A program made the position numbers and the translations under genes. A stretch of DNA of 51,184 nt. It comes from Methylobacterium sp. Its GTDB lineage: Bacteria; Pseudomonadota; Alphaproteobacteria; Rhizobiales; Beijerinckiaceae. This document shows positions 26,885 through 36,252 of the stretch, piece after piece (position 1 is the stretch's first letter; every line of letters begins with the position of its first letter). The notes under the pieces were generated by a model, which was given only the letters and a program-made list of their open reading frames with translations, was not told the DNA's origin and did not search any database. The stretch spans positions 1 through 51,184 of the forward strand of contig NZ_JAIETD010000065.1 of NCBI RefSeq assembly GCF_019745455.1. The letters are read 5' to 3'.

Positions 26885-29104
26885 ATGAAGTTCGACACCC
26901 CCGCAGGCCAGAACCCGATCGACCAGCTCAAGGTGGTGGGAAAACCCACGGACCGCATCGACGGCAAGTACAAGACCACCGGCACCGCGGCCTACGCCTA
27001 CGAGCGCCACGACGTCGCGGCGAACCAGGCCTACGGCTACGTCCTCGGCGCCGGCATCGCCAAGGGCCGGATACGCGGCATCGACACCGCCTCGGCGAAG
27101 CGGGCTCCGGGCGTCCTCGCCATCGTCACGACCCTCGACACGCCCCGGCTCGGACGCGGCAGGATGAACGCCGCCTACCTCTTCGGGGGCGACGCGATCC
27201 AGCACTACCACCAGGCCATCGCCGTCGTGGTGGCCGAGACCTTCGAGCAGGCCAGGGCCGCCTCGTTCCTCGTCCGGGTCGATTACGCGCCCGAGGCCGG
27301 ACGCTTCGACCTAGCCGCAGAGGCGCCCTCCGCGCCGCCAGCCCCTGGTGACAGCGGCGAGGGCAGCGGTCACGACGGCGTGGAGCGTGTCGGCGATTTC
27401 GAGGGTGCCTTCGCCAAGGCCCCGGTGACCCTCGACGAGACCTACACGACCGCCGACGAGACCCACGCCATGATGGAGCCGCACGCGACCGTCGCGGCCT
27501 GGGACGGCGACAAGCTCACGCTCTGGACCTCGAACCAGATGATTGCTTGGCACAAGGGCAGCATGGCCCAGATCCTCGGCATTCCAGCTGAGAATGTTCG
27601 GGTCGACTCGCCCTATGTCGGCGGCGGATTCGGCGGCAAGCTGTTCGTACGCTCGGACGCAGTGCTCGCAGCCCTCGCGGCGAAGGCGGCCCGGCGGCCG
27701 GTGAAGGTCGCGCTGACCCGTCCGCTGATCGCGAACAACACCACACATCGCCCCGCCACGATACAGCGCGTGCGCCTCGGCGCGACGAAGGACGCAATCA
27801 TCACCGCCATCGCGCATGAGAGCACCTCGGGGAACCTGCCCGAGGGCAGGCCCGAGACGGCGGTGGACCAGACCAAGCTGTTCTACGCGGGCGCCAACCG
27901 CCTGACCGCGATGAAGCTCGCCCATCTCGACCTGCCGGAGGGCAACGCCATGCGCGCCCCCGGCGAGGCGCCGGGGCTGATGGCCCTCGAGATCGCCATG
28001 GACGAAATGGCAGAAAAGCTGGGGCTGGACCCCGTCGAGTTCAGAATCCGCAACGACACCCAGGTCGACCCGAACAAGCCGGAGCGCCCCTTCTCACACC
28101 GCAACCTCGTCGGCTGCCTCACGCTCGGCGCTGAGAAATTCGAATGGGCCAGGCGTAAGTCGATGCCAGGCCAGGTCCGGGACGGGCACTGGCTCGTCGG
28201 CCTTGGCATGGCCGCTGGCTTCCGCAACAACCTGCTGATGAAGTCGGGCGCACGGGTGAGGCTCGACCGGGCAGGTACGGTCACGGTCGAGACCGACATG
28301 ACCGACATTGGAACCGGCAGTTACACTATCATCGCCCAGACCGCCGCTGAGATGATGGGCGTGCCCCTCGAGCGCGTCGTTGTCCGGCTCGGGGATTCCG
28401 ACTTCCCGGCCTCGGCGGGCTCGGGCGGGCAGTGGGGTGCCAACAATGCGACGGCCGGCGTCTACGCGGCATGCGTGAAGATGCGCGAAGCCGTGGCGCA
28501 GCGGCTTGGCATCAACTCGGCCGACGCGGTCTTCGCGGAGGGCGAGGTCCGTTCGGGCAACCGCGCGGTGCCGCTCGGCGAAGCCGCGGCTCAAGGTCCC
28601 CTCAGCGCGGAGGACAGCATCGAGTATGGCGACCTCTCCAAGAAGCAGCAGCAATCGACCTTCGCGAGTCACTTCGTAGAGGTCGGTGTGGATGTCGACA
28701 CGGCGGAGGTGCGGGTTCGGCGCATGCTGGCGGTCTGCGCTGCCGGGCGCATCCTCAACCCGAAATCGGCCCGCAGCCAGGTCATCGGCGCGATGACCAT
28801 GGGGGTCGGCGCCGCCCTGATGGAAGGACTCTCTGTCGACAAGAAGCGCGGCTTCTTCGTCAACCACGACCTCGCCACCTACGAGGTGCCGGTCCATGCC
28901 GACATCCCGCATCAGGACGTGGTCTTCCTCGACGAGGTCGACGCCATGTCATCGCCGATGAAGGCGAAGGGCGTGGGCGAACTCGGCCTGTGCGGCGTCG
29001 GCGCGGCGATCGCGAACGCCGTCTACAACGCCACCGGCGTTCGGGTGCGGGACTATCCGATCACGCTCGACAAGCTCCTCGACCGCATGCCGGACGCGGC
29101 CTGA
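26885..29104 (+). CDS. paoC: aldehyde oxidoreductase, molybdenum-binding subunit
   Basis: 739 residues, similar to E. coli PaoC (732). It binds molybdopterin-cytosine-dinucleotide cofactor and oxidises aromatic and other aldehydes to acids. Landmarks: the YVGGGFGGKLF loop, EGNAMRAPGEAPGLMALE, SAGSGGQWGANNATAG in the cofactor region, and the catalytic glutamate at about residue 699 in KGVGELGLCGVG. No paoD/xdhC-type cofactor-insertion gene follows; the next gene is convergent. A likely role is detoxifying aldehydes in the periplasm. Confidence 0.95.
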   Translation: MKFDTPAGQNPIDQLKVVGKPTDRIDGKYKTTGTAAYAYERHDVAANQAYGYVLGAGIAKGRIRGIDTASAKRAPGVLAIVTTLDTPRLGRGRMNAAYLFGGDAIQHYHQAIAVVVAETFEQARAASFLVRVDYAPEAGRFDLAAEAPSAPPAPGDSGEGSGHDGVERVGDFEGAFAKAPVTLDETYTTADETHAMMEPHATVAAWDGDKLTLWTSNQMIAWHKGSMAQILGIPAENVRVDSPYVGGGFGGKLFVRSDAVLAALAAKAARRPVKVALTRPLIANNTTHRPATIQRVRLGATKDAIITAIAHESTSGNLPEGRPETAVDQTKLFYAGANRLTAMKLAHLDLPEGNAMRAPGEAPGLMALEIAMDEMAEKLGLDPVEFRIRNDTQVDPNKPERPFSHRNLVGCLTLGAEKFEWARRKSMPGQVRDGHWLVGLGMAAGFRNNLLMKSGARVRLDRAGTVTVETDMTDIGTGSYTIIAQTAAEMMGVPLERVVVRLGDSDFPASAGSGGQWGANNATAGVYAACVKMREAVAQRLGINSADAVFAEGEVRSGNRAVPLGEAAAQGPLSAEDSIEYGDLSKKQQQSTFASHFVEVGVDVDTAEVRVRRMLAVCAAGRILNPKSARSQVIGAMTMGVGAALMEGLSVDKKRGFFVNHDLATYEVPVHADIPHQDVVFLDEVDAMSSPMKAKGVGELGLCGVGAAIANAVYNATGVRVRDYPITLDKLLDRMPDAA

Positions 29105-29224
29105 TCGGACCGGAGGGGTCGACCTCCCCAAAGGTTCTTCGAGGCGATCCCTTGCAGCCCGGTTCAGGGGCATTCGCATCGGCCGTGCCCACAATCGAGC
29201 TGCGGTCACGTCGCAGCGAGGTCT

Positions 29225-30811
29225 TCAATATCCCATTGCGGTGCCGTCCTTTCTTGGATCGGAGCCGGCGAGAAGGGTTCCACTCTCGTCGATCCACACG
29301 ATCTGGCCTCCGCCGATGGGAAGCGGGCTCCGGGTGACGGCGTGGCCGCGGGCGCGCAGGGCGGCGTCGAGATCCGGCGCGAATCCGGTTTCGATCTCGA
29401 CCTCGCCGCCATACGCGAAGCTCCGCGGGGCATCGAGCGCCTCCTGCACGTCGAGGCCGCAATCGATGATGCCGCTGAGGAGCTGGACATGCCCCATGGC
29501 CTGGTAGTGGCCGCCCATCACTCCGAAGGGCGCCACTGTCCGGCCCTCCCGCATCAGCATCCCGGGAATGATCGTGTGCATTGGCCGCTTGTTCGGCGCG
29601 ATGGTGTTGGGATGGCCCGGTTCGACCCGGAACGAGAGCCCGCGATTGTGCAAGAGCACGCCGCTCTCGGGGCCCATGATGCCGGTTCCAAATCCCTGGA
29701 ACAGCGAATTGATGAAGGAGATCGCGTTGCCGTCCCGGTCGACCACGCAGAGATAGATCGTGTCCTTGTGCCGGCGCTCGGCCTCGATCTCCGGCCAGAT
29801 CGCCGGGGCGGTCGCGCGGGTCATGTCGATGGCACCGCGGGCGCTCGCCCGCCAGGCATCGGAAAGAAGATGCTCAACCGGAACGGCGTTGAGGCTGGGG
29901 TCGGCAAAGAGCGCGTCGCGGTGGTGATACGCCTGCTTGCAGGACTCCGCATAGAGGTGCACCCGGTCGACCTCGCCCAATGCCCCGACATCGTGATGCG
30001 AGAGGACGTTGAGCATCATCAAGGCCGCGAGGCCTTGGCCGTTGGGCGGACACTCGTAGACGTCGAAGCCGCGGTACCTGGTGGTGATCGGCGCGACATA
30101 TTCGGGCGCGGCGGCGGCGAAATCCTCAAGGGTGTGGAGGCCGCCGAGGCTTTGCAGCTTGGTCACGAGGTCCTGCGCCACCGGGCCCTCGTAGAAGCCG
30201 GCCCTGCCGTGCTCGGCGATGCGCCGGAGGGTCGCTGCGAGCTTCGGCAGCCGCATGATCGAGCCGATCGCGGGCGCGGCGCCGTCGATGAGGTAGCTCG
30301 CCGCGGCGTCCGGATCGTGCACGACACGGTCCCTCGACCGCGCCCAATCCCAGCCGACGCGGGGTTGAACCGGAAAGCCGTCCTCGGCGTAGCGGATCGC
30401 CGGCTGCAGGCACTCGCCGAGGTTGCGGGTGCCGTGGTCCTTGAGCAGGGTTTCCCAGGCCGCGATGGCGCCCGGCACGGTGACCGCATGGGGTGAGGTC
30501 GGCTCGATGGCGACGCCGTGCTCAAGGTACCAGGAATCCGTGGCCGCCGCGGGTGCCCGGCCCGAGCCGTTCAAAGCGATCGGCTTGTCTGCGCCCTTCG
30601 GCGTGTAGAGGGCGAAGCAATCCCCGCCGATGCCCGTCATGAGCGGGTCGACGACGCACTGGACGGCGCAGGCGGTGATCGCCGCATCGACGGCGTTGCC
30701 GCCGCTGCGCAGGGCCTCGATCGCCGCCAGTGTCGCCAGCGGATGCGACGTCGCCACGGCGGCGTTGGCTGAATAGACGGGCGAGCGCCCTGGCAGCGAA
30801 AAATTCCTCAT
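29225..30811 (-). CDS. ggt: gamma-glutamyltransferase family protein
   Basis: 528 residues from ATG 30811, which has AGGAG upstream; the frame extends to 30868 but lacks a ribosome site there. Ntn-hydrolase hallmarks: SHPLATLAAIEALRSGGNAV at the N-terminus, LMTGIGGDCF, and the autocleavage nucleophile Thr351 (HKDT-IYLCVVDRDGN). The glycine-rich PFGVMGGHYQAMGH segment follows. There is no signal peptide, so it is likely cytosolic like YwrD-type members. It hydrolyses or transfers gamma-glutamyl groups. It is the last gene after a peptide ABC importer, 43 bases away, so it probably cleaves what that importer brings in. Confidence 0.92.
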   Translation of the reverse strand: MRNFSLPGRSPVYSANAAVATSHPLATLAAIEALRSGGNAVDAAITACAVQCVVDPLMTGIGGDCFALYTPKGADKPIALNGSGRAPAAATDSWYLEHGVAIEPTSPHAVTVPGAIAAWETLLKDHGTRNLGECLQPAIRYAEDGFPVQPRVGWDWARSRDRVVHDPDAAASYLIDGAAPAIGSIMRLPKLAATLRRIAEHGRAGFYEGPVAQDLVTKLQSLGGLHTLEDFAAAAPEYVAPITTRYRGFDVYECPPNGQGLAALMMLNVLSHHDVGALGEVDRVHLYAESCKQAYHHRDALFADPSLNAVPVEHLLSDAWRASARGAIDMTRATAPAIWPEIEAERRHKDTIYLCVVDRDGNAISFINSLFQGFGTGIMGPESGVLLHNRGLSFRVEPGHPNTIAPNKRPMHTIIPGMLMREGRTVAPFGVMGGHYQAMGHVQLLSGIIDCGLDVQEALDAPRSFAYGGEVEIETGFAPDLDAALRARGHAVTRSPLPIGGGQIVWIDESGTLLAGSDPRKDGTAMGY

Positions 30812-30854
30812 GCCGTACTCTCCTGTCGTGCGACGATCGTTTCGACCGGTCCGC

Positions 30855-31781
30855 TCATCCGTCTGCATTCTGCGCGACCCAATGGCCGGGCGCGACTTCG
30901 GTCAAGACGTGCCCGGCTCCTTGGGGCGCCGGCTCGGCCAGACCGATCGTCGAGATGCGCCGCCGCTCTGCCGCCGGGTCGGGTACGGGCACTGCCGCCA
31001 GGAGGCGCCGCGTGTAGGGGTGGCGCGGGTCGCGGTAGAGCGTCTCGCTGTCGGCCAGTTCGACGATCCCGCCCCGCCACAGGACCGCGACCCGGTGGCA
31101 GAGGTATCTCACCATCCTGAGGTCGTGCGAGATGAAAAGGTAGGACAAGCCGAGCTCGTCCTGCAGATCCTGCAGCAGGTTCACGACCTGCGCCTGGATC
31201 GAGACGTCGAGGGCCGCGATCGGCTCGTCGGCGACGATGAAGCGTGGCTTCAACGCGATCGCCCGGGCGATGCAGATGCGCTGTCGCTGGCCGCCCGAGA
31301 ACTGATGCGGGTATCGTCCCGCGAAGCGCGGATCGAGGCCGACCCGCTCGAACAGGCCCGCGACCTCCTCCCGGAGTTCGGCGCGGCTGCGATCGGCCGC
31401 GTGCAGCAGAAGCGGCTCCAGCACGTAGGCGCCGGCGCTCATGCGCGGGTTGAGGGCCGAATACGGGTCCTGGAAGACCATCTGGATGTGGCGGCGCATG
31501 CCGCGCATCTCGCGGGCCGTGAGCCGGGCGAGGTCGGCGCCCTGGAACACGACGTGGCCCGATGTCGGCGGGTTCAGCATCGTCACCGCGCGGCCGACCG
31601 TCGACTTGCCGGACCCGGATTCACCGACAAGTCCCAGGGTCTCGTTGGGCCGGATGTCGAAGCTGACATCATGGACCGCCTTGAAGACGGACGCCGTGCC
31701 GCCCCACCAGGAACGAAGCGGATAATGCTTGCTGAGGTTGCGCACCGATAGCAGCGGATATGGTGCGGCGGGTTCGGTCAT
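30855..31781 (-). CDS. oligopeptide/glutathione-type ABC transporter ATPase (DppF/GsiA type)
   Basis: 308 residues. Walker [10 protein letters not shown], signature [15 protein letters not shown], Walker B FIVADEPIAALDV and the switch His (FISHDLRM) are all intact. A C-terminal DPRHPYTRRLLAAVPVPDP extension is typical of the DppF/OppF half. It pairs with the other ATPase, whose stop overlaps its start by four bases. It drives import through the two permeases encoded upstream. Confidence 0.93.
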   Translation of the reverse strand: MTEPAAPYPLLSVRNLSKHYPLRSWWGGTASVFKAVHDVSFDIRPNETLGLVGESGSGKSTVGRAVTMLNPPTSGHVVFQGADLARLTAREMRGMRRHIQMVFQDPYSALNPRMSAGAYVLEPLLLHAADRSRAELREEVAGLFERVGLDPRFAGRYPHQFSGGQRQRICIARAIALKPRFIVADEPIAALDVSIQAQVVNLLQDLQDELGLSYLFISHDLRMVRYLCHRVAVLWRGGIVELADSETLYRDPRHPYTRRLLAAVPVPDPAAERRRISTIGLAEPAPQGAGHVLTEVAPGHWVAQNADG

Positions 31782-32809
31782 GGCGTGGGCCGCTCCCGTG
31801 CGAGCTGCCCGGGCAAATCGTACCAGGCGGCCACAAGATGCCCCGGCGCGGCCCCTGGCGCCTGACTCAGCGGGGGCGCCTCGAGGAAGCAGCGCGGCGT
31901 CGCGTAGCGGTTGCGCGGCGCGAAGGGATCGCCCGCCGGCGGGAGCCGCATGTCGGGCGGCGTCCCCTCGATGGGCTGCAGCCGGAGCCGCCGGACATCA
32001 CGGACGCCGAGGTCCGGAAGCGAGCGCAGCAGACCGAGGGTGTAGGCGCTTCGCGGATCGGAGAAGATGTCGTCGACGGGTCCACGCTCCAGGATCCGGC
32101 CGGCATACATCACCTGCACGGTGTCGGCGATGCCGGCGACGACGCCGAGATCGTGGGTGATCCAGATGATCGCCATCCCGATCTCGCGCTTGAGCTCGCG
32201 CACGAGAGCGATGATCTCGGCCTGGATGGTGACGTCGAGGGCCGTGGTCGCCTCGTCGGCGATGAGGAGCTTCGGCTTGCAGGCGATGGCGATGGCGATC
32301 ATCACCCGCTGGCGCTGGCCGCCTGAGAACTCGTGAGGGTACTGGTCGAGCCGGGACCCGGCATCGGGGATGCGGACGAGATCGAGGAGTTCGCGGGCCC
32401 GGCGCCGCGCGGCAGCGCCGGCGAGGCCGAGATGGATGCGAAGCGGCTCGACGATCTGTGCCGCGACCGTCATTGCAGGGTTCAGCGAGCTCATCGGGTC
32501 TTGGAACACAAAGCCGATCTCGCCGCCGCGGACCTTGCGGAGCGCCTTGTCCGGGAGCGCGAGGAGGTCGCGCCCCTGGAACACGACCTCTCCGCGCGCG
32601 ATGCGCCCCGGCGGCTTCGGGATGAGGCCGAGCATCGCCAGCACGTGAACGCTCTTGCCGGACCCGGATTCTCCGACGATCCCCAGCGTCTCCCCCGTTT
32701 CGAGCGCGTAGGACACGCCGTTGACGGCGTGGATCATGCCGCCGCGGGTCTCGAAGGCCACGGCGAGGTCGCGCACTTCCAGGAGCTTGGTCGTACCGGG
32801 CGCGCTCAT
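31778..32809 (-). CDS. oligopeptide-type ABC transporter ATPase (DppD type)
   Basis: 343 residues from ATG 32809; the extra upstream frame overlaps the permease gene and is not coding. Walker A is GESGSGKSV, the signature [15 protein letters not shown], Walker [14 protein letters not shown] and the switch WITHDLGVV. The C-terminal extension ([13 protein letters not shown]) corresponds to the DppD/OppD region that often holds an Fe-S-like Cys motif, but here only a single Cys is evident. It starts one base after the permease stop and ends in an ATGA overlap with the next ATPase. Confidence 0.92.
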   Translation of the reverse strand: MSAPGTTKLLEVRDLAVAFETRGGMIHAVNGVSYALETGETLGIVGESGSGKSVHVLAMLGLIPKPPGRIARGEVVFQGRDLLALPDKALRKVRGGEIGFVFQDPMSSLNPAMTVAAQIVEPLRIHLGLAGAAARRRARELLDLVRIPDAGSRLDQYPHEFSGGQRQRVMIAIAIACKPKLLIADEATTALDVTIQAEIIALVRELKREIGMAIIWITHDLGVVAGIADTVQVMYAGRILERGPVDDIFSDPRSAYTLGLLRSLPDLGVRDVRRLRLQPIEGTPPDMRLPPAGDPFAPRNRYATPRCFLEAPPLSQAPGAAPGHLVAAWYDLPGQLARERPTP

Positions 32810-32810
32810 C

Positions 32811-33716
32811 TCAATTCCTCTGACGCGGGTCGAGGGCGTCGCGCAGGCCGTCGCCGAGGAGGTTGAAGGACAGGACCGCGAGGAAGATCGAGACGCCCGG
32901 CCAGATCGCCATCCAGGGCGCCTGGTCGAGGAAGTTCTTGGCAACGTTGAGCATCGACCCCCAGGACGGGGCCGGGGGCTGCTGGCCGAGACCGAGGAAT
33001 GACAGGCTCGCCTCTGCGATGATCGCGGCCGCGATGGTAAGCGTGGCCTGGACCAGGATCGCCGGCACGATGTTGGGCAGGATGTGCCGCAGCGCGATCC
33101 GCCAGGGAGGGTTGCCGACGGCGCGGGCGGCCTCGATGAATTCCTCCGCGGTGATCGCCTGCACCTGGGCCCGCGACAGACGTACGAAGATCGAGGTCGC
33201 CGAAAGTCCGATCGCTACCATCGCGTTGGTCAGGCTCGGTCCCAGGAAGGCGGCGAGGGCGATCGCCAAGATCAGGAACGGGATCGCCAGGAGAGCGTCC
33301 GTCAGGCGCATGATCGCTCCGTCGATCACCCCGCCGGCATAGCCAGCGAGCAGTCCCAGCGGCAGGCCGAGGGTCACGGCGAGGGCGACGGAGGTGAGGC
33401 CCGCCGCGAGGGAGGCCCGCGCGCCGTGGATGATTCGCGACAGGAGATCCCGCCCTACCTCGTCCGTCCCGAAGGGATGTGCCAGGCTGGGTGCCGTCCT
33501 GACAGCGCCCCAATTCGTAGCGGAGGGATCGTAGGGCGCGATCCAGTCGGCGAAGACCGCCATGCCCACGAGGGCGAGCACGATGACGAGGCCGACGACG
33601 GCGCTCGGACGCGCGCGCAGCCGAAACCAGATCTCCCGCAAGGGACCAGGCTCCGCCGCCACCGGCGCGGAACGGGCCGCCGTCACGGTTGCGGGTGCTG
33701 CCTCGGCCCCGCTCAT
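32811..33716 (-). CDS. peptide-type ABC transporter permease (DppC type)
   Basis: 301 residues from ATG 33716, overlapping the preceding permease stop by four bases. After about 30 polar residues come an N-terminal helix (VVGLVIVLALVGMAVFADWI), the HPFGTDEVGRDLLSRIIHGA motif typical of DppC/OppC, about five further helices and an EAA loop (EEFIEAARAVGNPPWRIALR). It forms the membrane channel with the DppB-type partner. Confidence 0.93.
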   Translation of the reverse strand: MSGAEAAPATVTAARSAPVAAEPGPLREIWFRLRARPSAVVGLVIVLALVGMAVFADWIAPYDPSATNWGAVRTAPSLAHPFGTDEVGRDLLSRIIHGARASLAAGLTSVALAVTLGLPLGLLAGYAGGVIDGAIMRLTDALLAIPFLILAIALAAFLGPSLTNAMVAIGLSATSIFVRLSRAQVQAITAEEFIEAARAVGNPPWRIALRHILPNIVPAILVQATLTIAAAIIAEASLSFLGLGQQPPAPSWGSMLNVAKNFLDQAPWMAIWPGVSIFLAVLSFNLLGDGLRDALDPRQRN

Positions 33717-34657
33717 GACCGGCGCAGCTTCGGGTTCACGAGGAAATAGGCGACGTCCGCCATCAGGTTGAGGACGATGTAGGTCGTCGCCGTACAGATC
33801 ACGACGCCCTGGACGGTGGCGTAGTCGCGGTTGAACACGGCGTCGACCATTAGCTTGCCGAAGCCCGGCACCGAGAAGATCTGCTCGGTGAGGACCGCAC
33901 CCGACAGGAGTTGGCCGAATTCCAGCGCGCCCAGCGTGATGATCGGCACGGCGGCATTGCGCAGGCAGTGCCTGAGGATGACGCCGAGGGGCGAGACACC
34001 CTTGGCCCTGGCGGTTCGGACGTAGTCGCTCTGGAGCACCTGCAGCATCGCCGCCCGGGTATGGCGCATCATCACCGCGGCGATGGCGTTGCCGAGCACG
34101 AAGGCGGGCATGATCATCGCCTTGAGGTTGTCGATGAGGCTCTCGCTGGGCGGTACGTAGCCGGAGGCCGGCAACCATCCGAGATAGACCGAGAAGAACA
34201 GGATCATCATGATCCCGAGCCAGAAATTCGGGATCGAGAGCCCCCAGAGGGCGATCCCGTTGGCGACGTAATCCGCGGTTGTGCCCTGCCGGACGGCCGA
34301 GACGATGCCCATCGGTACGCCGATGACCAGGGCGATCACCATGGCGAGACAGGCGAGCTGGAGAGTCACGGGTAGCTTCTCTGCCACGAGGTCGATGACC
34401 GGCTTCTGCAGCCTGATCGATTCGCCGAGATCGCCCTGGAGGACGCCCTTCGCCCAGAGCAGGTAGCGAACCGGCAGGGGCCGATCGAGGTGGTACTTCT
34501 CGCGGATGAAGGCGATCACCTCGGGGTCGCGCTCTTCGCCCGACAGGGCGGTCGCGGTATCGCCGGGCAGCAATTGCTGCAGGGCGAAGATGATCATCGA
34601 GGCGAGCACCAGGGTGGGCACCGCGATGGCGATCCGGCGGGCGAGGAAGCTCAGCAT
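33713..34657 (-). CDS. peptide-type ABC transporter permease (DppB type)
   Basis: 314 residues. N-terminal helix FLARRIAIAVPTLVLASMII, then the conserved LDRPLPVRYLLWAKGVLQGD with LGES that marks DppB/GsiC permeases, about six helices, and the EAA loop (VRTARAKGVSPLGVILRHCL). It follows the binding-protein gene after 34 bases. GsiC/DppB members serve dipeptides, glutathione or nickel, so substrate must come from context. Confidence 0.93.
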   Translation of the reverse strand: MLSFLARRIAIAVPTLVLASMIIFALQQLLPGDTATALSGEERDPEVIAFIREKYHLDRPLPVRYLLWAKGVLQGDLGESIRLQKPVIDLVAEKLPVTLQLACLAMVIALVIGVPMGIVSAVRQGTTADYVANGIALWGLSIPNFWLGIMMILFFSVYLGWLPASGYVPPSESLIDNLKAMIMPAFVLGNAIAAVMMRHTRAAMLQVLQSDYVRTARAKGVSPLGVILRHCLRNAAVPIITLGALEFGQLLSGAVLTEQIFSVPGFGKLMVDAVFNRDYATVQGVVICTATTYIVLNLMADVAYFLVNPKLRRS

Positions 34658-34691
34658 CGGGAAGCCTCCGGCCGTGGTGGCGTCTGGGCGG

Positions 34692-36182
34692 TCAATCGAG
34701 CTTCAGCCCGGTGTAGCGCACGAGGCCGTCCGGATAATCGCCGAAGCCGGTGAGCTTGGTGGTGTAGGCCCAGAGCAGCCGGCGGTGGAACAGGTACAGG
34801 AACGGCCTGTCGGCGAGGATCCGGTCCGCCAGCGACTTCCAGGCGGCCCTGCGCTTGGCGGGGTCCGTCGACAGGCGCGAGGCGGACATCGACGCATCGG
34901 CTTCGGGGTTGCAATAGCGGCTGTAGTTCAGCGGCGTCTTGCAGGCGAGGAAGCTGAAGGTGTTGCCGTCGGGGTCGGGCCTGCCGCTCCAATTGTAGAG
35001 ATAGGCCTCGAAGTTACCCTTGTCGGCGAGATCCAGCGCCGTGGTGAAATCAGTGGCCTGCAGGCGCACGTCGAAGCCCGCCTCCTTGGTCATGGCCTGG
35101 ATTACCTGCCCGACGAGCGGCGCCTCGCTGTTGGCGTAGACGACGAGGTTGACGACCGGATTCGTCACGCCGGCCTCGGCGAGGAGCGCCTTGGCCTTGG
35201 CCACGTCCCGCTTCGGCAGCGGAAACTCGGAGAGGTAGTTCGGGTTCTTCGGCTGGACCCATTGGTTGCCCGGCACGAACTCGCCATTGAAGACGACCTG
35301 ATTGATCGCGTTGCGGTCGATCGAGGCCTCGAAGGCGGCCCTGACGCGCGCATCCTTTCCGATCGGCGTGTCCTTGGCCGTGTTGAAGACGATGCTCTGA
35401 AAGCCGAGCTCGACCGTGGATCCGACCTTCAGCTTGGGGTCGCGCTTCACCTGCGCGAGGTCGTTGGGGGCGAGGCGCTCGAGGAGATCGAGCTGACCGG
35501 AGCGGAGGTTGGTCAGGCGCACCGTGCCGTCGGGGATCGGGCGGAACTCGATGCGTTTGATCTGGATCTGGTCCTTGTTCCAGTAGCCGTCGAAACGCTC
35601 GACCACGATCCGGTCCTGCGGCACCCGCTCGACGAACTTGAACGGCCCGGCGCAGACCGGAGCGGTCGAGAACTTGTCGCCGAGCGCCGTCGCGGCTTTC
35701 GGTGAGACCATCATCCCGGCTCGGTCGGTGAACTGCGCGAGCAGGGGCGCGAACGGCGTCTTCAAGTTGATCCGGAAGGTCAGGTCGTCGACGACCTCGA
35801 CGGTATCGATGGGGGAGATCTCGCCGCGCCGCTGCGAGCCCGGCATCTTGAGGTGGCGCTCGATGCTGAACTTCGCCGCCGCCGCATCGAGGGGCTCGCC
35901 GTCGTGGAACGTCACACCGGGCCGCAGGGCCATGGTCAGCACCTTCTCGTCGGCCGAAAGGCTCCACGACGTGGCGAGCTGGGGCACCGGCTTCAGGTCG
36001 GGGCCGATATCGACCAGCTTGTCGCAGAGCGCCGCGAAGACCATCCGACTCGTGAAGGTTCGAGCCAGGGTCGGGTCGAGGGCGTCCGGATCCTCCATCA
36101 GGCCGAAGCGCAGGGTCTGAGCCTGCAGCGGCGTCGAGACGAGCCCTACGGCGAGGAGGCAGGCGAGGACGGCGCGCATCAT
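34692..36182 (-). CDS. periplasmic solute-binding protein, family 5 (peptide/glutathione type)
   Basis: 496 residues from ATG 36182 (Met-Met start, GGAAGAG upstream). Signal peptide AVLACLLAVGLVSTPLQAQ, then SBP_bac_5 features: TLRFGLMEDPDALDPTLAR, LATSWSLSADEKVLTMALRP with GVTFHDGEP, and the NWSGRPDPDGN hinge near residue 415. It captures a peptide-like ligand in the periplasm for the four-gene transporter that follows. Because a gamma-glutamyltransferase closes the operon, gamma-glutamyl peptides or glutathione are plausible ligands (inference). Confidence 0.92.
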   Translation of the reverse strand: MMRAVLACLLAVGLVSTPLQAQTLRFGLMEDPDALDPTLARTFTSRMVFAALCDKLVDIGPDLKPVPQLATSWSLSADEKVLTMALRPGVTFHDGEPLDAAAAKFSIERHLKMPGSQRRGEISPIDTVEVVDDLTFRINLKTPFAPLLAQFTDRAGMMVSPKAATALGDKFSTAPVCAGPFKFVERVPQDRIVVERFDGYWNKDQIQIKRIEFRPIPDGTVRLTNLRSGQLDLLERLAPNDLAQVKRDPKLKVGSTVELGFQSIVFNTAKDTPIGKDARVRAAFEASIDRNAINQVVFNGEFVPGNQWVQPKNPNYLSEFPLPKRDVAKAKALLAEAGVTNPVVNLVVYANSEAPLVGQVIQAMTKEAGFDVRLQATDFTTALDLADKGNFEAYLYNWSGRPDPDGNTFSFLACKTPLNYSRYCNPEADASMSASRLSTDPAKRRAAWKSLADRILADRPFLYLFHRRLLWAYTTKLTGFGDYPDGLVRYTGLKLD

Positions 36183-36252
36183 GGGCTCTTCCGATCGGAG
36201 GAATGGCGACAGGCTCGAAACGCCGGCCATCGTGCGGCTGGCGCGGGCAAAC

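Noticed and set aside
29112..29127. GGAGG/CCTCC hairpin after paoC as a terminator
   Set aside because: Only five pairs and no T-run; too weak to call, though convergent genes make termination here likely.
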